The notes below the pieces were generated by a model that saw nothing but the letters and a program-made list of their open reading frames with translations, was not told the origin of the DNA and did no database searches. The position numbers and the translations under genes are program-made. Below are positions 1-8,497 of a stretch of DNA of 64,000 bases, piece by piece; the first letter of the stretch is position 1; every line of letters starts with the position of its first letter. Origin of the DNA: Salmonella enterica subsp. enterica serovar Choleraesuis (lineage in GTDB: Bacteria; Pseudomonadota; Gammaproteobacteria; Enterobacterales; Enterobacteriaceae). Location: NCBI GenBank assembly GCA_022846635.1, contig AP025685.1:2108001-2172000 (forward strand), written 5' to 3'.

Positions 1-1
1 G

Positions 2-688
2 CTGGTCAGAAATAAACGCAAAGTGAAATGGCTTCCTCGCGGCACTGAGGTTTTTTACGGCGATGTTTCATTGCCTGAAACACTCACCGATTTGCCGAAA
101 GATATTGATGCCATAATCTTCACGCTCGGTTCCGATGGGCAGGGGCGTATTGGTGCCAGGGCAATAGATTACGGCGGAGTACGCAATATTTTACGAATAT
201 TCAAGGATGTATCTGTTCATATCAGCCTGATGACCACCATTGGCGTGACTGAACGGCTCAGCACCTGGAATCAACGCACTGAGGTTCATGACTGGAAAAG
301 ACGTGCCGAGCGTCTGGTTAGGGCAAGTGGTCATCCCTATACCATCGTCAGGCCCGGCTGGTTTGATTACAACAATGATGATGAGCACAGAATCGTTATG
401 CTTCAGGGAGACAGGCGTCATGCGGGAACACCGGAAGATGGTGTGATATCCCGAGAGCAAATCGCCCAGGTTCTGGTCAGTGCCCTAACCAACGACAAGG
501 CAAAAAATAAAACGTTCGAACTACTCGCTATACAAGGAGAAGCGCAGCAGGAGCTCACCTCTTTATTTTCACAACTTCAAATGGATAACCCACAAAAAAA
601 CGATGGAATTTTAGATGTAGATAATATGCCTCTTAATGAAGAGCCTGAATGCATTATTAACGAGCTAAAACGGCTATCAAGAACTTAA
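2..688 (+). CDS. NAD(P)-binding epimerase-like protein, 5' end cut by window
   Basis: The reading frame is open from base 2, so the true start lies before the window. The first internal ATG, at 23, is unlikely to be the start because the glycine-rich nucleotide-binding loop of this family would precede it. The visible 228 residues match the rest of an atypical short-chain dehydrogenase/NmrA-like Rossmann fold: a strand ending in FTLGSDG, an ISLMTTIGV segment where the active-site region usually sits, and a YTIVRPGWF segment typical of NAD(P)H-binding epimerase-like proteins. The substrate cannot be told. The C-terminal tail from about codon 185 is rich in Asn, Glu and Asp. The next gene, at 815, has its own ribosome site, so the two need not be cotranscribed. 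Confidence 0.75.
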   Translation: MVRNKRKVKWLPRGTEVFYGDVSLPETLTDLPKDIDAIIFTLGSDGQGRIGARAIDYGGVRNILRIFKDVSVHISLMTTIGVTERLSTWNQRTEVHDWKRRAERLVRASGHPYTIVRPGWFDYNNDDEHRIVMLQGDRRHAGTPEDGVISREQIAQVLVSALTNDKAKNKTFELLAIQGEAQQELTSLFSQLQMDNPQKNDGILDVDNMPLNEEPECIINELKRLSRT

Positions 689-814
689 TTAATCTGAGTC
701 CCTGACAAATTTGTCATATCGAGGTCAGTTTCATGACAGCTTGGCTCTGTATATTTATATATCTCGCCGGAGGTTTTTTTAGTTCATAAATAGCATTTGA
801 AGGAGATATGAGTT

Positions 815-1066
815 ATGAAAAAACGACTTATCGCTACATTAGTCATGGGCTTCATTTCTATGGGCCCGGCATCCGCAGCTCAGGAAATTAGCCATCCCGA
901 AGGGAAGCAAAAGATCGGCGTAGTTTCAGCTAACAATGCCTATTCGCTTGATGAGTTATCAAATGCACTGGCTCGTAAGGCTGAGGCGCAAGGGGCGACA
1001 TCATTCAAAATCCTGTCAGCGACAGGTAATAATAAACTGCATGGCGTCGCTGAGATATATAAATAA
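815..1066 (+). CDS. DUF1471 (YdgH/BhsA/McbA-type) small periplasmic protein
   Basis: This 83-residue protein starts with a Sec signal peptide (MKKRLIATLVMGF, cleavage probably after ASA). The mature part has the DUF1471 pattern: an IGVVSANNAYSLDEL stretch, a helix with ALARKAEAQGA, and a final strand ending in HGVAEIYK. Family members such as BhsA, McbA and YhcN are small periplasmic or outer-membrane-associated proteins linked to stress and biofilm responses; the role here is inferred only from family. AAGGAG at 800-805 lies nine bases before the ATG and decides the start. A terminator-like hairpin follows at 1134. The gene is probably a single transcription unit. Confidence 0.85.
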   Translation: MKKRLIATLVMGFISMGPASAAQEISHPEGKQKIGVVSANNAYSLDELSNALARKAEAQGATSFKILSATGNNKLHGVAEIYK

Positions 1067-1133
1067 TTCATGATCGCCTGGAACATCAGGTTCTTATTAT
1101 GTGGAGTGTGAAAAGATTAGCCTGATACAAACT

Positions 1134-1169
1134 GAGGGTGACGACTAAAATTCACCCTCTCTGTTTTAT
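1134..1169. terminator. Hairpin between DUF1471 gene and convergent MFS gene
   Basis: GAGGGTGA at 1134-1141 pairs with TCACCCTC at 1152-1159 and is followed by TCTGTTTTATT on the plus strand. It would end the small DUF1471 transcript. It lies 70 bases beyond the 3' end of the opposing transporter gene. Confidence 0.6.
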
Positions 1170-1238
1170 TATTCGAGATAAAAAATGATTTCAGGATACA
1201 TTTTTACTATTAATAACTGACCGGAGGACTTCTCATCA

Positions 1239-2432
1239 CTAAGATGTACTGGCTTTCTGGCGTGAGGTTGTAATCGTCAATACTACGGCAATAAGAAGCA
1301 ACAGGCCGCTCATAGCAAACGCGCTGTGCCAGCCTAAATGGTCAAACACGATACCCCCTGCCGTTGAGCCAAGTGCAATCGACAGCTGAATCACCGCAAC
1401 CATCAGCCCACCTCCAGCTTCGGCGTTATCGGGAAGCGTACGCGCAATCCATGTCCACCATCCGGTTGGTGCGGCCGTCGCCAACATACCCCACAGCCCT
1501 AACAACAGAGAAACAACCCAAACATAGTGCCCGGTAAAAATCAGCGTAATGGCAATAACGGCCATCAGCCCGGGAATAACAGTAAGCGTTAGGTAAAATT
1601 TTGCATTCAGAAATGTCGAGACAATCAGCGTGCCAATAAAACCCGCGATGCCGATAAGCAGCAAGATCAGGGATAATCCAGAGGAGTCGACCCGTGTCAC
1701 CGTTTCAAGAAACGGCCGTACATAGGTAAATAACGCAAACTGCCCCATAAAGAACAGGCCACAGGCCAGCATGCCAATGGAAACAGCTGAACGCATGAAC
1801 AGGCGAAATACGGATACCTGTGTCGCACTGTTTTTATTTCCATTCATCGAAGGCAGACTAAAACACTGCCAAATAAAGGCTATGGCCGCGACGGGGACCA
1901 GACTCAGAAAAGCGCCTCGCCATCCGATGGTAGCGCCCAGATAACTGCCCAGCGGCGCAGCTACTACGGTGGCCAGCGCATTACCACCATTAAAAATAGC
2001 CAGGGCACGAGTTACTTGATGCTTTGGGACCAGACGAATAGCCGTAGCAGCCGACATTGACCAAAACCCTCCGATAGCTATGCCAATCATCGCACGGCCT
2101 GCCATATAAACCAGATAGCTGCTCGCCAGAGCGATAATAAGACCCGATATGGCAATCAGAACCGTCATTGCTAACAGCAGGTACTTGCGATCCACCCTTC
2201 CGGCAAGCCGCGAAATGGTAAGGCTGGTTAAAACCGCCAGCGCCCCAGAGATGGCAATCCCCTGCCCGGCCAGCCCTTCGGTGACATTCAAATCAGTTGC
2301 AATAGGTGATAACAGACTCACCGGCATAAATTCAGAGGCTATCAGTACAAAAACGCACATAGTCATGGCAAAAACACCACTCCAGTAAGCGCGCTGATTA
2401 TTCTGTAATTGGGTTTGGTTTGGTGTTGGCAT
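1239..2432 (-). CDS. MFS efflux transporter, NepI-like
   Basis: A 397-residue integral inner-membrane protein with twelve predicted helices and no signal peptide. It resembles E. coli NepI (purine ribonucleoside exporter, DHA1 drug:H+ antiporter group) along its whole length. Shared features are the EFMPVSLLSPIA entry segment in helix 1, GRAMIGIAIGGFWSMSA in helices 4-5, APLGSYLGATIGWR, and the PTGWWTWIARTLPDNAEAGGG segment late in the protein. Export of nucleosides or drugs by proton exchange is inferred from family; the substrate is not visible. It lies downstream of the secreted hydrolase gene on the same strand, with a 75-base gap that holds a terminator-like hairpin, so cotranscription would need read-through. 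Confidence 0.8.
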   Translation of the reverse strand: MPTPNQTQLQNNQRAYWSGVFAMTMCVFVLIASEFMPVSLLSPIATDLNVTEGLAGQGIAISGALAVLTSLTISRLAGRVDRKYLLLAMTVLIAISGLIIALASSYLVYMAGRAMIGIAIGGFWSMSAATAIRLVPKHQVTRALAIFNGGNALATVVAAPLGSYLGATIGWRGAFLSLVPVAAIAFIWQCFSLPSMNGNKNSATQVSVFRLFMRSAVSIGMLACGLFFMGQFALFTYVRPFLETVTRVDSSGLSLILLLIGIAGFIGTLIVSTFLNAKFYLTLTVIPGLMAVIAITLIFTGHYVWVVSLLLGLWGMLATAAPTGWWTWIARTLPDNAEAGGGLMVAVIQLSIALGSTAGGIVFDHLGWHSAFAMSGLLLLIAVVLTITTSRQKASTS

Positions 2433-2459
2433 ATTCAGATTTCACGAAAGTCAGAGACA

Positions 2460-2487
2460 AAGCCACCGGTCTTCACCAGTGGCTTTT
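2460..2487 (-). terminator. Terminator-like hairpin after the secreted hydrolase gene
   Basis: AAGCCAC at 2460-2466 pairs with GTGGCTT at 2479-2485, with further inner pairing around a CTTC loop. Short T runs flank both sides, so it could act in either direction. It lies between the hydrolase stop and the transporter start. Confidence 0.55.
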
Positions 2488-2507
2488 CATCAATTCACTT
2501 GCAGGGT

Positions 2508-3644
2508 TTATTTCAGGTTGGTTTTGAAAAATTGTTCAAACGTTGCGAAAGGTATTTTGCCGGCCACATTGTCGTACAGGTCAACGTGGTTTGCGCCAGG
2601 TACAACCACCAGCTCTTTATCTTTACTGCCGACGGCCTTAAAAGCATCTTCAGCAAAGTAGCGTGAATGTGCTTTCTCACCAGTCACAATAAGCGTCGGA
2701 ATGGTGATTTCACTTGCGTAGCTCAGCAATGGCATATTCATAAACGACAGCGGCATTGTTGCCGTCCACGCTCCGGTCGAATTAACCGAACGCTCATGAA
2801 AACCGCGCGGCATACGGTAATAATCAAAGAACTCTTTCAATACCGGATTAGGATTTGCCGGGAGCGTTTCTGGCAGAATGCGATCCCCTGCGCTGGCCTT
2901 ACCGTTATTATCGACATTGATATCATGGCCAGCGTGGGCGAACGTTCCACTTTCTGCATCTTTCCAGCGTTGTTCATTTAAATAGCGCAGTACGGCGCGG
3001 CGGTCGGTTGTTGAATAACGATCTTTACCATCACCCACGCCATGCCCCATCGCCCGGCTCATGTCGTACATCACGCTGGTCGCCACCGCTTTAACGCGCG
3101 TATCCATCGCGGCGTCATTTAACGCCATGCCGCCCCAGCCGCAAATACCCAGCAGCCCGATACGATTGCGATCCACCTCTTTTTGAAGGCCTAAGAAATC
3201 TACCGCCGCGCTAAAGTCTTCTGTATTGATATCCGGAGAAGCAACATTACGCGGATACCCCCCACTTTCTCCCGTATAAGAAGGGTCGAATGCCAGGGTA
3301 ACAAACCCTTGTTCCGCCAGGGTTTGCGCATACAGGCCGCTGGATTGTTCTTTGACCGCGCCAAAAGGCCCGCTTACGGCAATCGCCGCCAGCTTGCCAT
3401 CGCCACGATCTTTAGGAAGGTAAAGATCGCCTACTAACGTAATCCCATATCGATTTTGAAACGATACCTTACGATGATCGACTTTCTGGCTTTCGGCGAA
3501 GGTCTTGTCCCATTTATTGGTCATGGAAATGGGCGCATTAGGATTGGTTGAATCAGCATAACTCATTGTTGAAACTCCACTTAATGATGCAAGCAGCATC
3601 ATGGCAGGCATAGCGGTTTTAAGTGTTTGGGCAAAAGCTTTCAT
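2508..3644 (-). CDS. Secreted alpha/beta hydrolase with a cysteine nucleophile, YcjY-like
   Basis: The start chosen is the ATG at 3644, with GGGGA six bases before it on the minus strand, giving 378 residues. A Sec signal peptide ends near SYA/DS (residue 30), so the enzyme should be periplasmic. The fold is alpha/beta hydrolase: SGPFGAVKEQSSG after the third strand, FDPSYTGESGG, a nucleophile elbow GICGWGG with Cys168 where serine is usual, and a catalytic histidine in GANHVDLYD (His353). A Cys nucleophile is known in dienelactone hydrolases, and the overall pattern resembles E. coli YcjY. The substrate is unknown. The gene is divergent from a LysR regulator, and a palindrome between them suggests regulation by that protein. 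Confidence 0.8.
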   Translation of the reverse strand: MKAFAQTLKTAMPAMMLLASLSGVSTMSYADSTNPNAPISMTNKWDKTFAESQKVDHRKVSFQNRYGITLVGDLYLPKDRGDGKLAAIAVSGPFGAVKEQSSGLYAQTLAEQGFVTLAFDPSYTGESGGYPRNVASPDINTEDFSAAVDFLGLQKEVDRNRIGLLGICGWGGMALNDAAMDTRVKAVATSVMYDMSRAMGHGVGDGKDRYSTTDRRAVLRYLNEQRWKDAESGTFAHAGHDINVDNNGKASAGDRILPETLPANPNPVLKEFFDYYRMPRGFHERSVNSTGAWTATMPLSFMNMPLLSYASEITIPTLIVTGEKAHSRYFAEDAFKAVGSKDKELVVVPGANHVDLYDNVAGKIPFATFEQFFKTNLK

Positions 3645-3774
3645 AAAAAATCCCCATGAAAAACACCAGAGAGGTGCAGGTCTCCTGTGGACAACGCTGC
3701 TGTGCTTGGTTTCGATGGGCTCATTATAGTTAGCAGAATAAGTGCTGATTAGAGGGTAATAACTGCTAAGATTC

Positions 3775-3789
3775 ATACCATATTGGTAT
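3775..3789. promoter_or_regulatory. Candidate LysR operator (6-3-6 palindrome)
   Basis: ATACCATATTGGTAT is a perfect inverted repeat with the T-N11-A form of LysR-type operators. It lies between the divergent hydrolase (start 3644) and LysR (start 3828) genes, 39 bases before the LysR ATG, a usual place for an autoregulatory site. Binding is inferred. Confidence 0.5.
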
Positions 3790-3827
3790 TAATTAAAATT
3801 TAGATGCGTGGCGTTCGGGGGAAAACA

Positions 3828-4715
3828 ATGGCGAAGAGGGAGAACTACAACGAGCTCTACCTGTTTATGCAGGTAGTGAGAGAAGGCAGTTTTACCGCTG
3901 CGGCTCAGCGGCTGGGGCTTGCTCAGTCGGGGATTAGCCGCTCTGTTCGTGAGCTTGAAGAAAGGTTAGGTGTTCAGCTGCTGGTTCGTACTACGCGCAA
4001 GCTGTCGCTAACGCAAGCCGGAGAGCAACTCTTCCAGAAAACGGAGTCTGGGTTTGATACCTTAGATCTCGGGCTCGCCACGCTGGCACATTATCGCGAA
4101 ACCCCCTCCGGTACCGTCCGCATCAATGCCAGCCAGCACGCTATTGATAAATGCCTGCTGCCAAAGCTTGCGGTATTCAAACAGCGCTATCCCGATATCA
4201 GGCTAGAACTCATGAATGAGAGCCGGTTCGTCGATATTATCGAGGAGAGATTTGATGCCGGTGTCCGTCTGGGGCCCGAAGTTGGCCACGGTATGGTTGC
4301 AGTACGCATTACTCCCGATATGGAGATGGCTATTGTGGGCACCCCTGAGCATTTTCGGCGCTATGGTTTTCCGCAAGCACCTAGCGATCTAAAAACGCAT
4401 CCCTGTATCGCCTATCAGTTTGGCGATGGAAGCCTGTATCAATGGGAGCTCGTTGAAGATGATAAGAAAATCACTCATAAACCTGAAGGGCAATGGGTAT
4501 TATCTGACAGCTATATGGAAGCAGAGGCCGCCAGGCTGAGCCTGGGGTTAGCTTATGTTCCCGTCGAGCTGGTAGCCGATGATTTAGAACGAGGCAATCT
4601 TATCCGGGTCATGCAGCGCTATAGCCTGCGAATGGATGGTTTATTTCTTTATTACCCACATCGCAACGTGTCACCGGCTCTGCGAATGGTTATTGAGACG
4701 CTGAGAATCGGCTAA
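3828..4715 (+). CDS. LysR-family transcriptional regulator
   Basis: The ATG at 3828 is preferred over the open frame from 3804 because GGGGG lies six bases before it. The product has 295 residues. The N-terminal winged helix-turn-helix reads FMQVVREGSFTAAAQRLGLA then QSGISRSVRELEERLG, a clear LysR signature. The rest is the periplasmic-binding-like effector domain, including FDAGVRLG and the late SLGLAYVP segment. It belongs to the large AaeR/DmlR-like group; the effector cannot be read from sequence. It is divergent from the secreted hydrolase and shares a palindromic intergenic region, so that hydrolase, and perhaps the exporter after it, are the likeliest targets. Confidence 0.85.
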   Translation: MAKRENYNELYLFMQVVREGSFTAAAQRLGLAQSGISRSVRELEERLGVQLLVRTTRKLSLTQAGEQLFQKTESGFDTLDLGLATLAHYRETPSGTVRINASQHAIDKCLLPKLAVFKQRYPDIRLELMNESRFVDIIEERFDAGVRLGPEVGHGMVAVRITPDMEMAIVGTPEHFRRYGFPQAPSDLKTHPCIAYQFGDGSLYQWELVEDDKKITHKPEGQWVLSDSYMEAEAARLSLGLAYVPVELVADDLERGNLIRVMQRYSLRMDGLFLYYPHRNVSPALRMVIETLRIG

Positions 4716-4743
4716 CACTATTCACTATTCACTATTTTATCTG

Positions 4744-5253
4744 TTACTCACCTCTTATCATGGCAACCCGCCGATCGCTTTGCAGACCCTGAAGCCGTTC
4801 GGCCTGTAGTTTTGACTGGAGCCATGCTGGACAGCACTCTTGCGTTAATACCTTGAAACCAAGCTTACAATAGAACGGTGCATTAAAAGGAACGAGACGA
4901 TCCGTGGTGAGTGCCACGCCGCAAAGACGCTGTTCCGTGGCAATATCGACTGCTGCTTGCAGTAACTTACGCCCTACGCCCTGACGCTGCCAGTGAGGAT
5001 GTACATCCAGCTCAGCAATATAAAGCCAGCTTTCGATTACCATCCCGGCAATAAATCCCACCGGAGTACCGGCCTGCTCATATGCTGCCAGCAACAGCCC
5101 ATCCCGAAAGTATTGCTCAAGCTGTGTAATATCGCTGGCCTGTGCCGGGCCGCTAACGGCTCCGGCGGCGCGCAGCGTTTCAAATGCCGCCAGTTCTATA
5201 TCACGCAGAGCACCCAGTTGCTGCTGACGTGGTCTGGCAATTCCAAATTCCAT
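4744..5253 (-). CDS. GNAT-family N-acetyltransferase
   Basis: The start chosen is the ATG at 5253 (MEFGIARPRQQQ); a longer open frame reaches 5301 but adds no family-like sequence. The 169-residue product has the GNAT fold: a GFIAGMV strand, LYIAELDVHPHWQRQGVGRKLL containing the acetyl-CoA pyrophosphate loop Q/RxxGxG/A, and NAPFYCKLGFKVL in the last conserved motif. It should transfer an acetyl group from acetyl-CoA to a small molecule or protein amine in the cytoplasm; the acceptor is unknown. It is downstream of xylR on the same strand with a 73-base gap and might be cotranscribed with it. Confidence 0.82.
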   Translation of the reverse strand: MEFGIARPRQQQLGALRDIELAAFETLRAAGAVSGPAQASDITQLEQYFRDGLLLAAYEQAGTPVGFIAGMVIESWLYIAELDVHPHWQRQGVGRKLLQAAVDIATEQRLCGVALTTDRLVPFNAPFYCKLGFKVLTQECCPAWLQSKLQAERLQGLQSDRRVAMIRGE

Positions 5254-5326
5254 AGCTGACCCGCAGATTATATAGGTTCGTAAAAATGCTGTTGCAGACA
5301 AAAATCACCGCTGAGACTGCCCGAAG

Positions 5327-6562
5327 TCAATCGTCCACATCGCTCGATAATAACTCTTTATCGCCGATGCCATCTCCATCGCCCGCCTGCTGATTGCCGT
5401 GGCATTCACGGTACTCTTTTGGCGTCATACCATCTGTTTTCTTAAATACCGAATAAAAATATTGCAGCGATGGATATCCGCACATGGCCGATATCTCACT
5501 AATGACCAGCGTACTTTCGGCCAGCAGCGTGCGTGCCCGGCCAATCTTTTCATGGTGGATAGCATGATGGATTGAGTTGCCGGTGGCGTCTTTAAAGCGC
5601 TTCTCCAGATTGGAGCGCGACAGGCCCACCGCATCTAATACCTGTTCGACCTTAATCCCCTTACAGGCGTGATGGCGGATAAAGTGCATCGCCTGAATCA
5701 CCGACGGATCGCGCAGCGAACGATAATCAGTAGACAGTCTGGCCTCCACGCCCACCGGCTGGACCAAAATGCGGGCCGGGGCGGCGCTTTTTTTACCATC
5801 GAGCCGCTGATGAAGTAGCTTGGCTGCCTGATAACCCATCTGCCGAGTTCCCTGCACCACTGATGACAGCGCTACCCGGCTGAGGTATCGCGTCATCTCT
5901 TCATTATCAATGCCAATAACACTCAGGCTCTCCGGCACGGCGATATTGAGGTGCTCGCAGGCCTGCAGCAAATGACGTGCCCGGGCGTCGGTAGCGGCAA
6001 TGATGCCGGTATGCGGTGGCAGCGACTGAAGCCAGTCGGCCAGCCGGTTCTGGGCATACTGCCAGTTTGTCGATAGGGTTTCTTCCCCCTGATAAACCAG
6101 GCCTGGATACTTCTCCTGATTAACCTGGCAGCGAAAGGCATGCTCGCGCTCACGCGCCCAGGCGTGAGGGCTGCTGGCGGGCAGCCCATAAAATGCAAAA
6201 CGATTAATGCCTTTGCTCTTTAGGTGTGCCAGCGCCTCTCCTACCAGCGCCTGGTTATCGGTAGCGATATAGTCCAGCGGCGGGTAATCCTCGGGGCGAT
6301 GATAGGAGCCGCCAACGGCAATTACCGGCACCGACGCGCTCCGGAGTTGACGAACGATCTCCGGGTCATCGAAATCGGCTATCACCCCGTCGCCCAGCGC
6401 ATTATGCAGATTCTCCAGCCGAATGCGGAAATCCTCTTCGATATAAATATCCCAATCACACTGTGAAGCCTGAAGGTATTCCCCCACTCCCGCCACTACC
6501 TGGCGGTCGTAAGCCTTATTAGCGTTAAAAAGCAGCGTGATGCGGTAGCGCTTGCCGAACAT
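5327..6562 (-). CDS. xylR: Xylose operon activator XylR
   Basis: The ATG at 6562 (MFGKRYRITLLFNANKAYDRQ) matches the known start of E. coli XylR and has GGGAG upstream. The 411-residue product has a LacI/periplasmic-binding-like sensor domain (about residues 1-275; VIGIDNEEMTRYLSRVALSS is strongly conserved) and a C-terminal AraC-type pair of helix-turn-helices (about 285-390; VEQVLDAVGLSRSNLEKRFK and ISAMCGYPSLQYFYSVFKK). In E. coli XylR binds D-xylose and activates xylAB and xylFGH. The C-terminus carries about 20 extra residues rich in Asp and Gly. It lies after xylE on the minus strand, separated from it by a terminator hairpin. Confidence 0.95.
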   Translation of the reverse strand: MFGKRYRITLLFNANKAYDRQVVAGVGEYLQASQCDWDIYIEEDFRIRLENLHNALGDGVIADFDDPEIVRQLRSASVPVIAVGGSYHRPEDYPPLDYIATDNQALVGEALAHLKSKGINRFAFYGLPASSPHAWAREREHAFRCQVNQEKYPGLVYQGEETLSTNWQYAQNRLADWLQSLPPHTGIIAATDARARHLLQACEHLNIAVPESLSVIGIDNEEMTRYLSRVALSSVVQGTRQMGYQAAKLLHQRLDGKKSAAPARILVQPVGVEARLSTDYRSLRDPSVIQAMHFIRHHACKGIKVEQVLDAVGLSRSNLEKRFKDATGNSIHHAIHHEKIGRARTLLAESTLVISEISAMCGYPSLQYFYSVFKKTDGMTPKEYRECHGNQQAGDGDGIGDKELLSSDVDD

Positions 6563-6610
6563 ATTCATCTCCCTATTCCGACGGCCTTTTGATATATCAT
6601 CCCACAATGC

Positions 6611-6643
6611 AAAAAAGGGTCACAGCCGTTAAAGCTGTGACCC
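6611..6643 (-). terminator. Intrinsic terminator after xylE
   Basis: GGGTCACAGC (6617-6626) and GCTGTGACCC (6634-6643) form a perfect 10-bp stem with a 7-base loop. On the minus strand six T residues follow. It stands between the xylE stop and the xylR start, so xylR should depend on its own promoter or on read-through. Confidence 0.85.
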
Positions 6644-6659
6644 GTCGCACGTCAGGAGA

Positions 6660-8144
6660 TTAAGACTGCGCTGTCTGGGCGGTTTTTTGACCGGCACCTT
6701 GTGGCTTGTGCCACAAAGACTCCAGTTCCTCCAGCGATTTGCCTTTGGTTTCTGGAACAAACTTCCACATAAACAGCGCCGCCAGTATGCCCATAGTCCC
6801 GTAGATCCAGTAGGAGAAACCATTGTGGAAATGCGCGGTCAGCCAGCTGTTCTTATCCATCATCGGGAAAGTCCAGGAGACGAAATAGTTAGCCAGCCAC
6901 TGGGCTGCAACTGCGATTGCCAGCGCCTTAGAGCGAATAGCATTCGGGAAGATCTCCGCCAGCAGTACCCAGCACACCGGGCCCCACGACATCGCGAACG
7001 CCGCCACATAAAACAGCATCGCCAGCAGCGCCATCATGGCCGGCCAGCGGCCGTAGAAGGCAAACCCGAGGCAGAACATCCCTACCGCCATACCCAGAGC
7101 ACCAATAATTTGCAGCGGTTTGCGGCCAAACTTATCGACGGTAAGGATCGCCAGCACGGTGAAGCTGAGGTTAATCAGGCCGACAATGATTGTCTGCAAC
7201 AGGGCGCTATCGGTACTGGCCCCCAGGTTTTTAAAGACTTCTGGCGCGTAATACAGCACCACGTTAATACCGACGAACTGCTGGAATACCGACAGCATAA
7301 TCCCAATGACAATGACGCCCATACCAAACATCAACAGCCGCCCACCGACCTGACGCCCGGCCTCCAGCGAGCTGGCTATCTCCCGGCACGCTTTCTGAGC
7401 CTGAGTTTGTCCCATCAGGCGAGTCAGCACCGCCTGTGCCGCTTCGTCACGCCCTTTAGCCATCAGCCAGCGCGGGCTTTCAGGTACGGTATACAGCAGG
7501 CCGAAAAACAGCAGCGCGGGTATTGCTTCGGAAGCAAACATATAGCGCCAGCCGGTGGCATGCAGCCAGGTCTGGTCGCCGGAGCGGGAGATAAAATAGT
7601 TCACGCAATAAACCAGCAACTGGCCGAAAATAATGGCGAACTGGTTAAAAGAAACCAACCGCCCGCGAATCGCGGCAGGTGCAATTTCTGCGATATACAT
7701 TGGTGAGAGCATTGATGCCAGCCCGACGCCAATACCACCGATTATGCGATAAATAACAAACTCTGGTACATAACCAGCCAGATAATAGGGAATTCCTCCA
7801 TCAGGATTTATTGCCGTAATACCTAATTCCGGCCAGGCGGAACCGATAGCGGAAATTAAAAACAGCAGCGCTGAGAGTTTCAGCGCGCCACGGCGGCCAA
7901 AACGATTACTTAAATAACCACCGGCGGCCCCGCCGATAATACAGCCGATAAGCGCACTGGCCACACAAAAACCCAGCAAAGAGTTAGCGGCGGCCTCGCT
8001 AAGCTGTTGTGGCTCTATAAATATCGTATTAAGTGATTCAACGGTGCCCGAAATCACGGCGGTATCGTAGCCAAACAGCAGCCCGCCGAGCGTAGCAACC
8101 ATCGTGATATTCATCACGTAGGATGAGTTGTAAGGATTATTCAT
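6660..8144 (-). CDS. xylE: D-xylose:H+ symporter XylE
   Basis: A 494-residue sugar-porter MFS protein with twelve helices, nearly the same length as E. coli XylE. It carries GGLLFGYDTAVISGT in helix 1, NRFGRRGAL in the loop 2-3, the family motif PESPRWLMAKGR after helix 6, QQFVGINVVLYYAPEVF in helix 7 (sugar-binding region), and PETKGKSLEELE after helix 12. It imports D-xylose with a proton through the inner membrane. In E. coli xylE is away from the xylAB locus; here it starts divergently from xylA and is the only xylose transporter seen, as no xylFGH ABC genes are present. Confidence 0.93.
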   Translation of the reverse strand: MNNPYNSSYVMNITMVATLGGLLFGYDTAVISGTVESLNTIFIEPQQLSEAAANSLLGFCVASALIGCIIGGAAGGYLSNRFGRRGALKLSALLFLISAIGSAWPELGITAINPDGGIPYYLAGYVPEFVIYRIIGGIGVGLASMLSPMYIAEIAPAAIRGRLVSFNQFAIIFGQLLVYCVNYFISRSGDQTWLHATGWRYMFASEAIPALLFFGLLYTVPESPRWLMAKGRDEAAQAVLTRLMGQTQAQKACREIASSLEAGRQVGGRLLMFGMGVIVIGIMLSVFQQFVGINVVLYYAPEVFKNLGASTDSALLQTIIVGLINLSFTVLAILTVDKFGRKPLQIIGALGMAVGMFCLGFAFYGRWPAMMALLAMLFYVAAFAMSWGPVCWVLLAEIFPNAIRSKALAIAVAAQWLANYFVSWTFPMMDKNSWLTAHFHNGFSYWIYGTMGILAALFMWKFVPETKGKSLEELESLWHKPQGAGQKTAQTAQS

Positions 8145-8497
8145 GGTTTCTGGCCCTGCCCTAATTGGTGACCTGCCATCCAGGATAAATCCAGCTCATA
8201 CCCGATATTCAGCGTGAGTGGATTTTTAAATGACATACGGAAAACTCAGAAATGACAGACTTATCCTCGGCGGGTGTCGGTAAACGGGCAATTATCAAAT
8301 TTCACATCCTAATTATGAATTATGCCTTTTATGACACTCTTCAAATATCAGTATGTTGACTGGTGTAAAACGTGAAATTGGGATCCCGAGCGCAATAACC
8401 ATTTTTCTGAACGGCGGTGTTAAATAACGCAATTGCCGACATGGGCACCCGAATCTCACTATTTATGGCGACGCATTTACTTTTAAAGGACGCCATT
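8145..8497. promoter_or_regulatory. Divergent xylE/xylA control region
   Basis: A 353-base non-coding stretch separates the divergent xylE and xylA starts, so it must hold both promoters and should hold XylR and CRP sites. AT-rich segments lie around 8290-8340. No sigma-70 promoter or CRP palindrome is clear enough to place. AAAGGA shortly before the xylA ATG is the ribosome site and decides the xylA start at 8498. Confidence 0.6.

Noticed and set aside
6687..7706. 339-codon open frame on plus, antisense to xylE
   Set aside because: The opposite strand encodes a clear XylE; this frame is rich in Gln, His and Arg and has no family motif.
8145..8497. Attempt to place CRP and XylR sites between xylE and xylA
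   Set aside because: No palindrome or promoter pair matched well enough to give coordinates.
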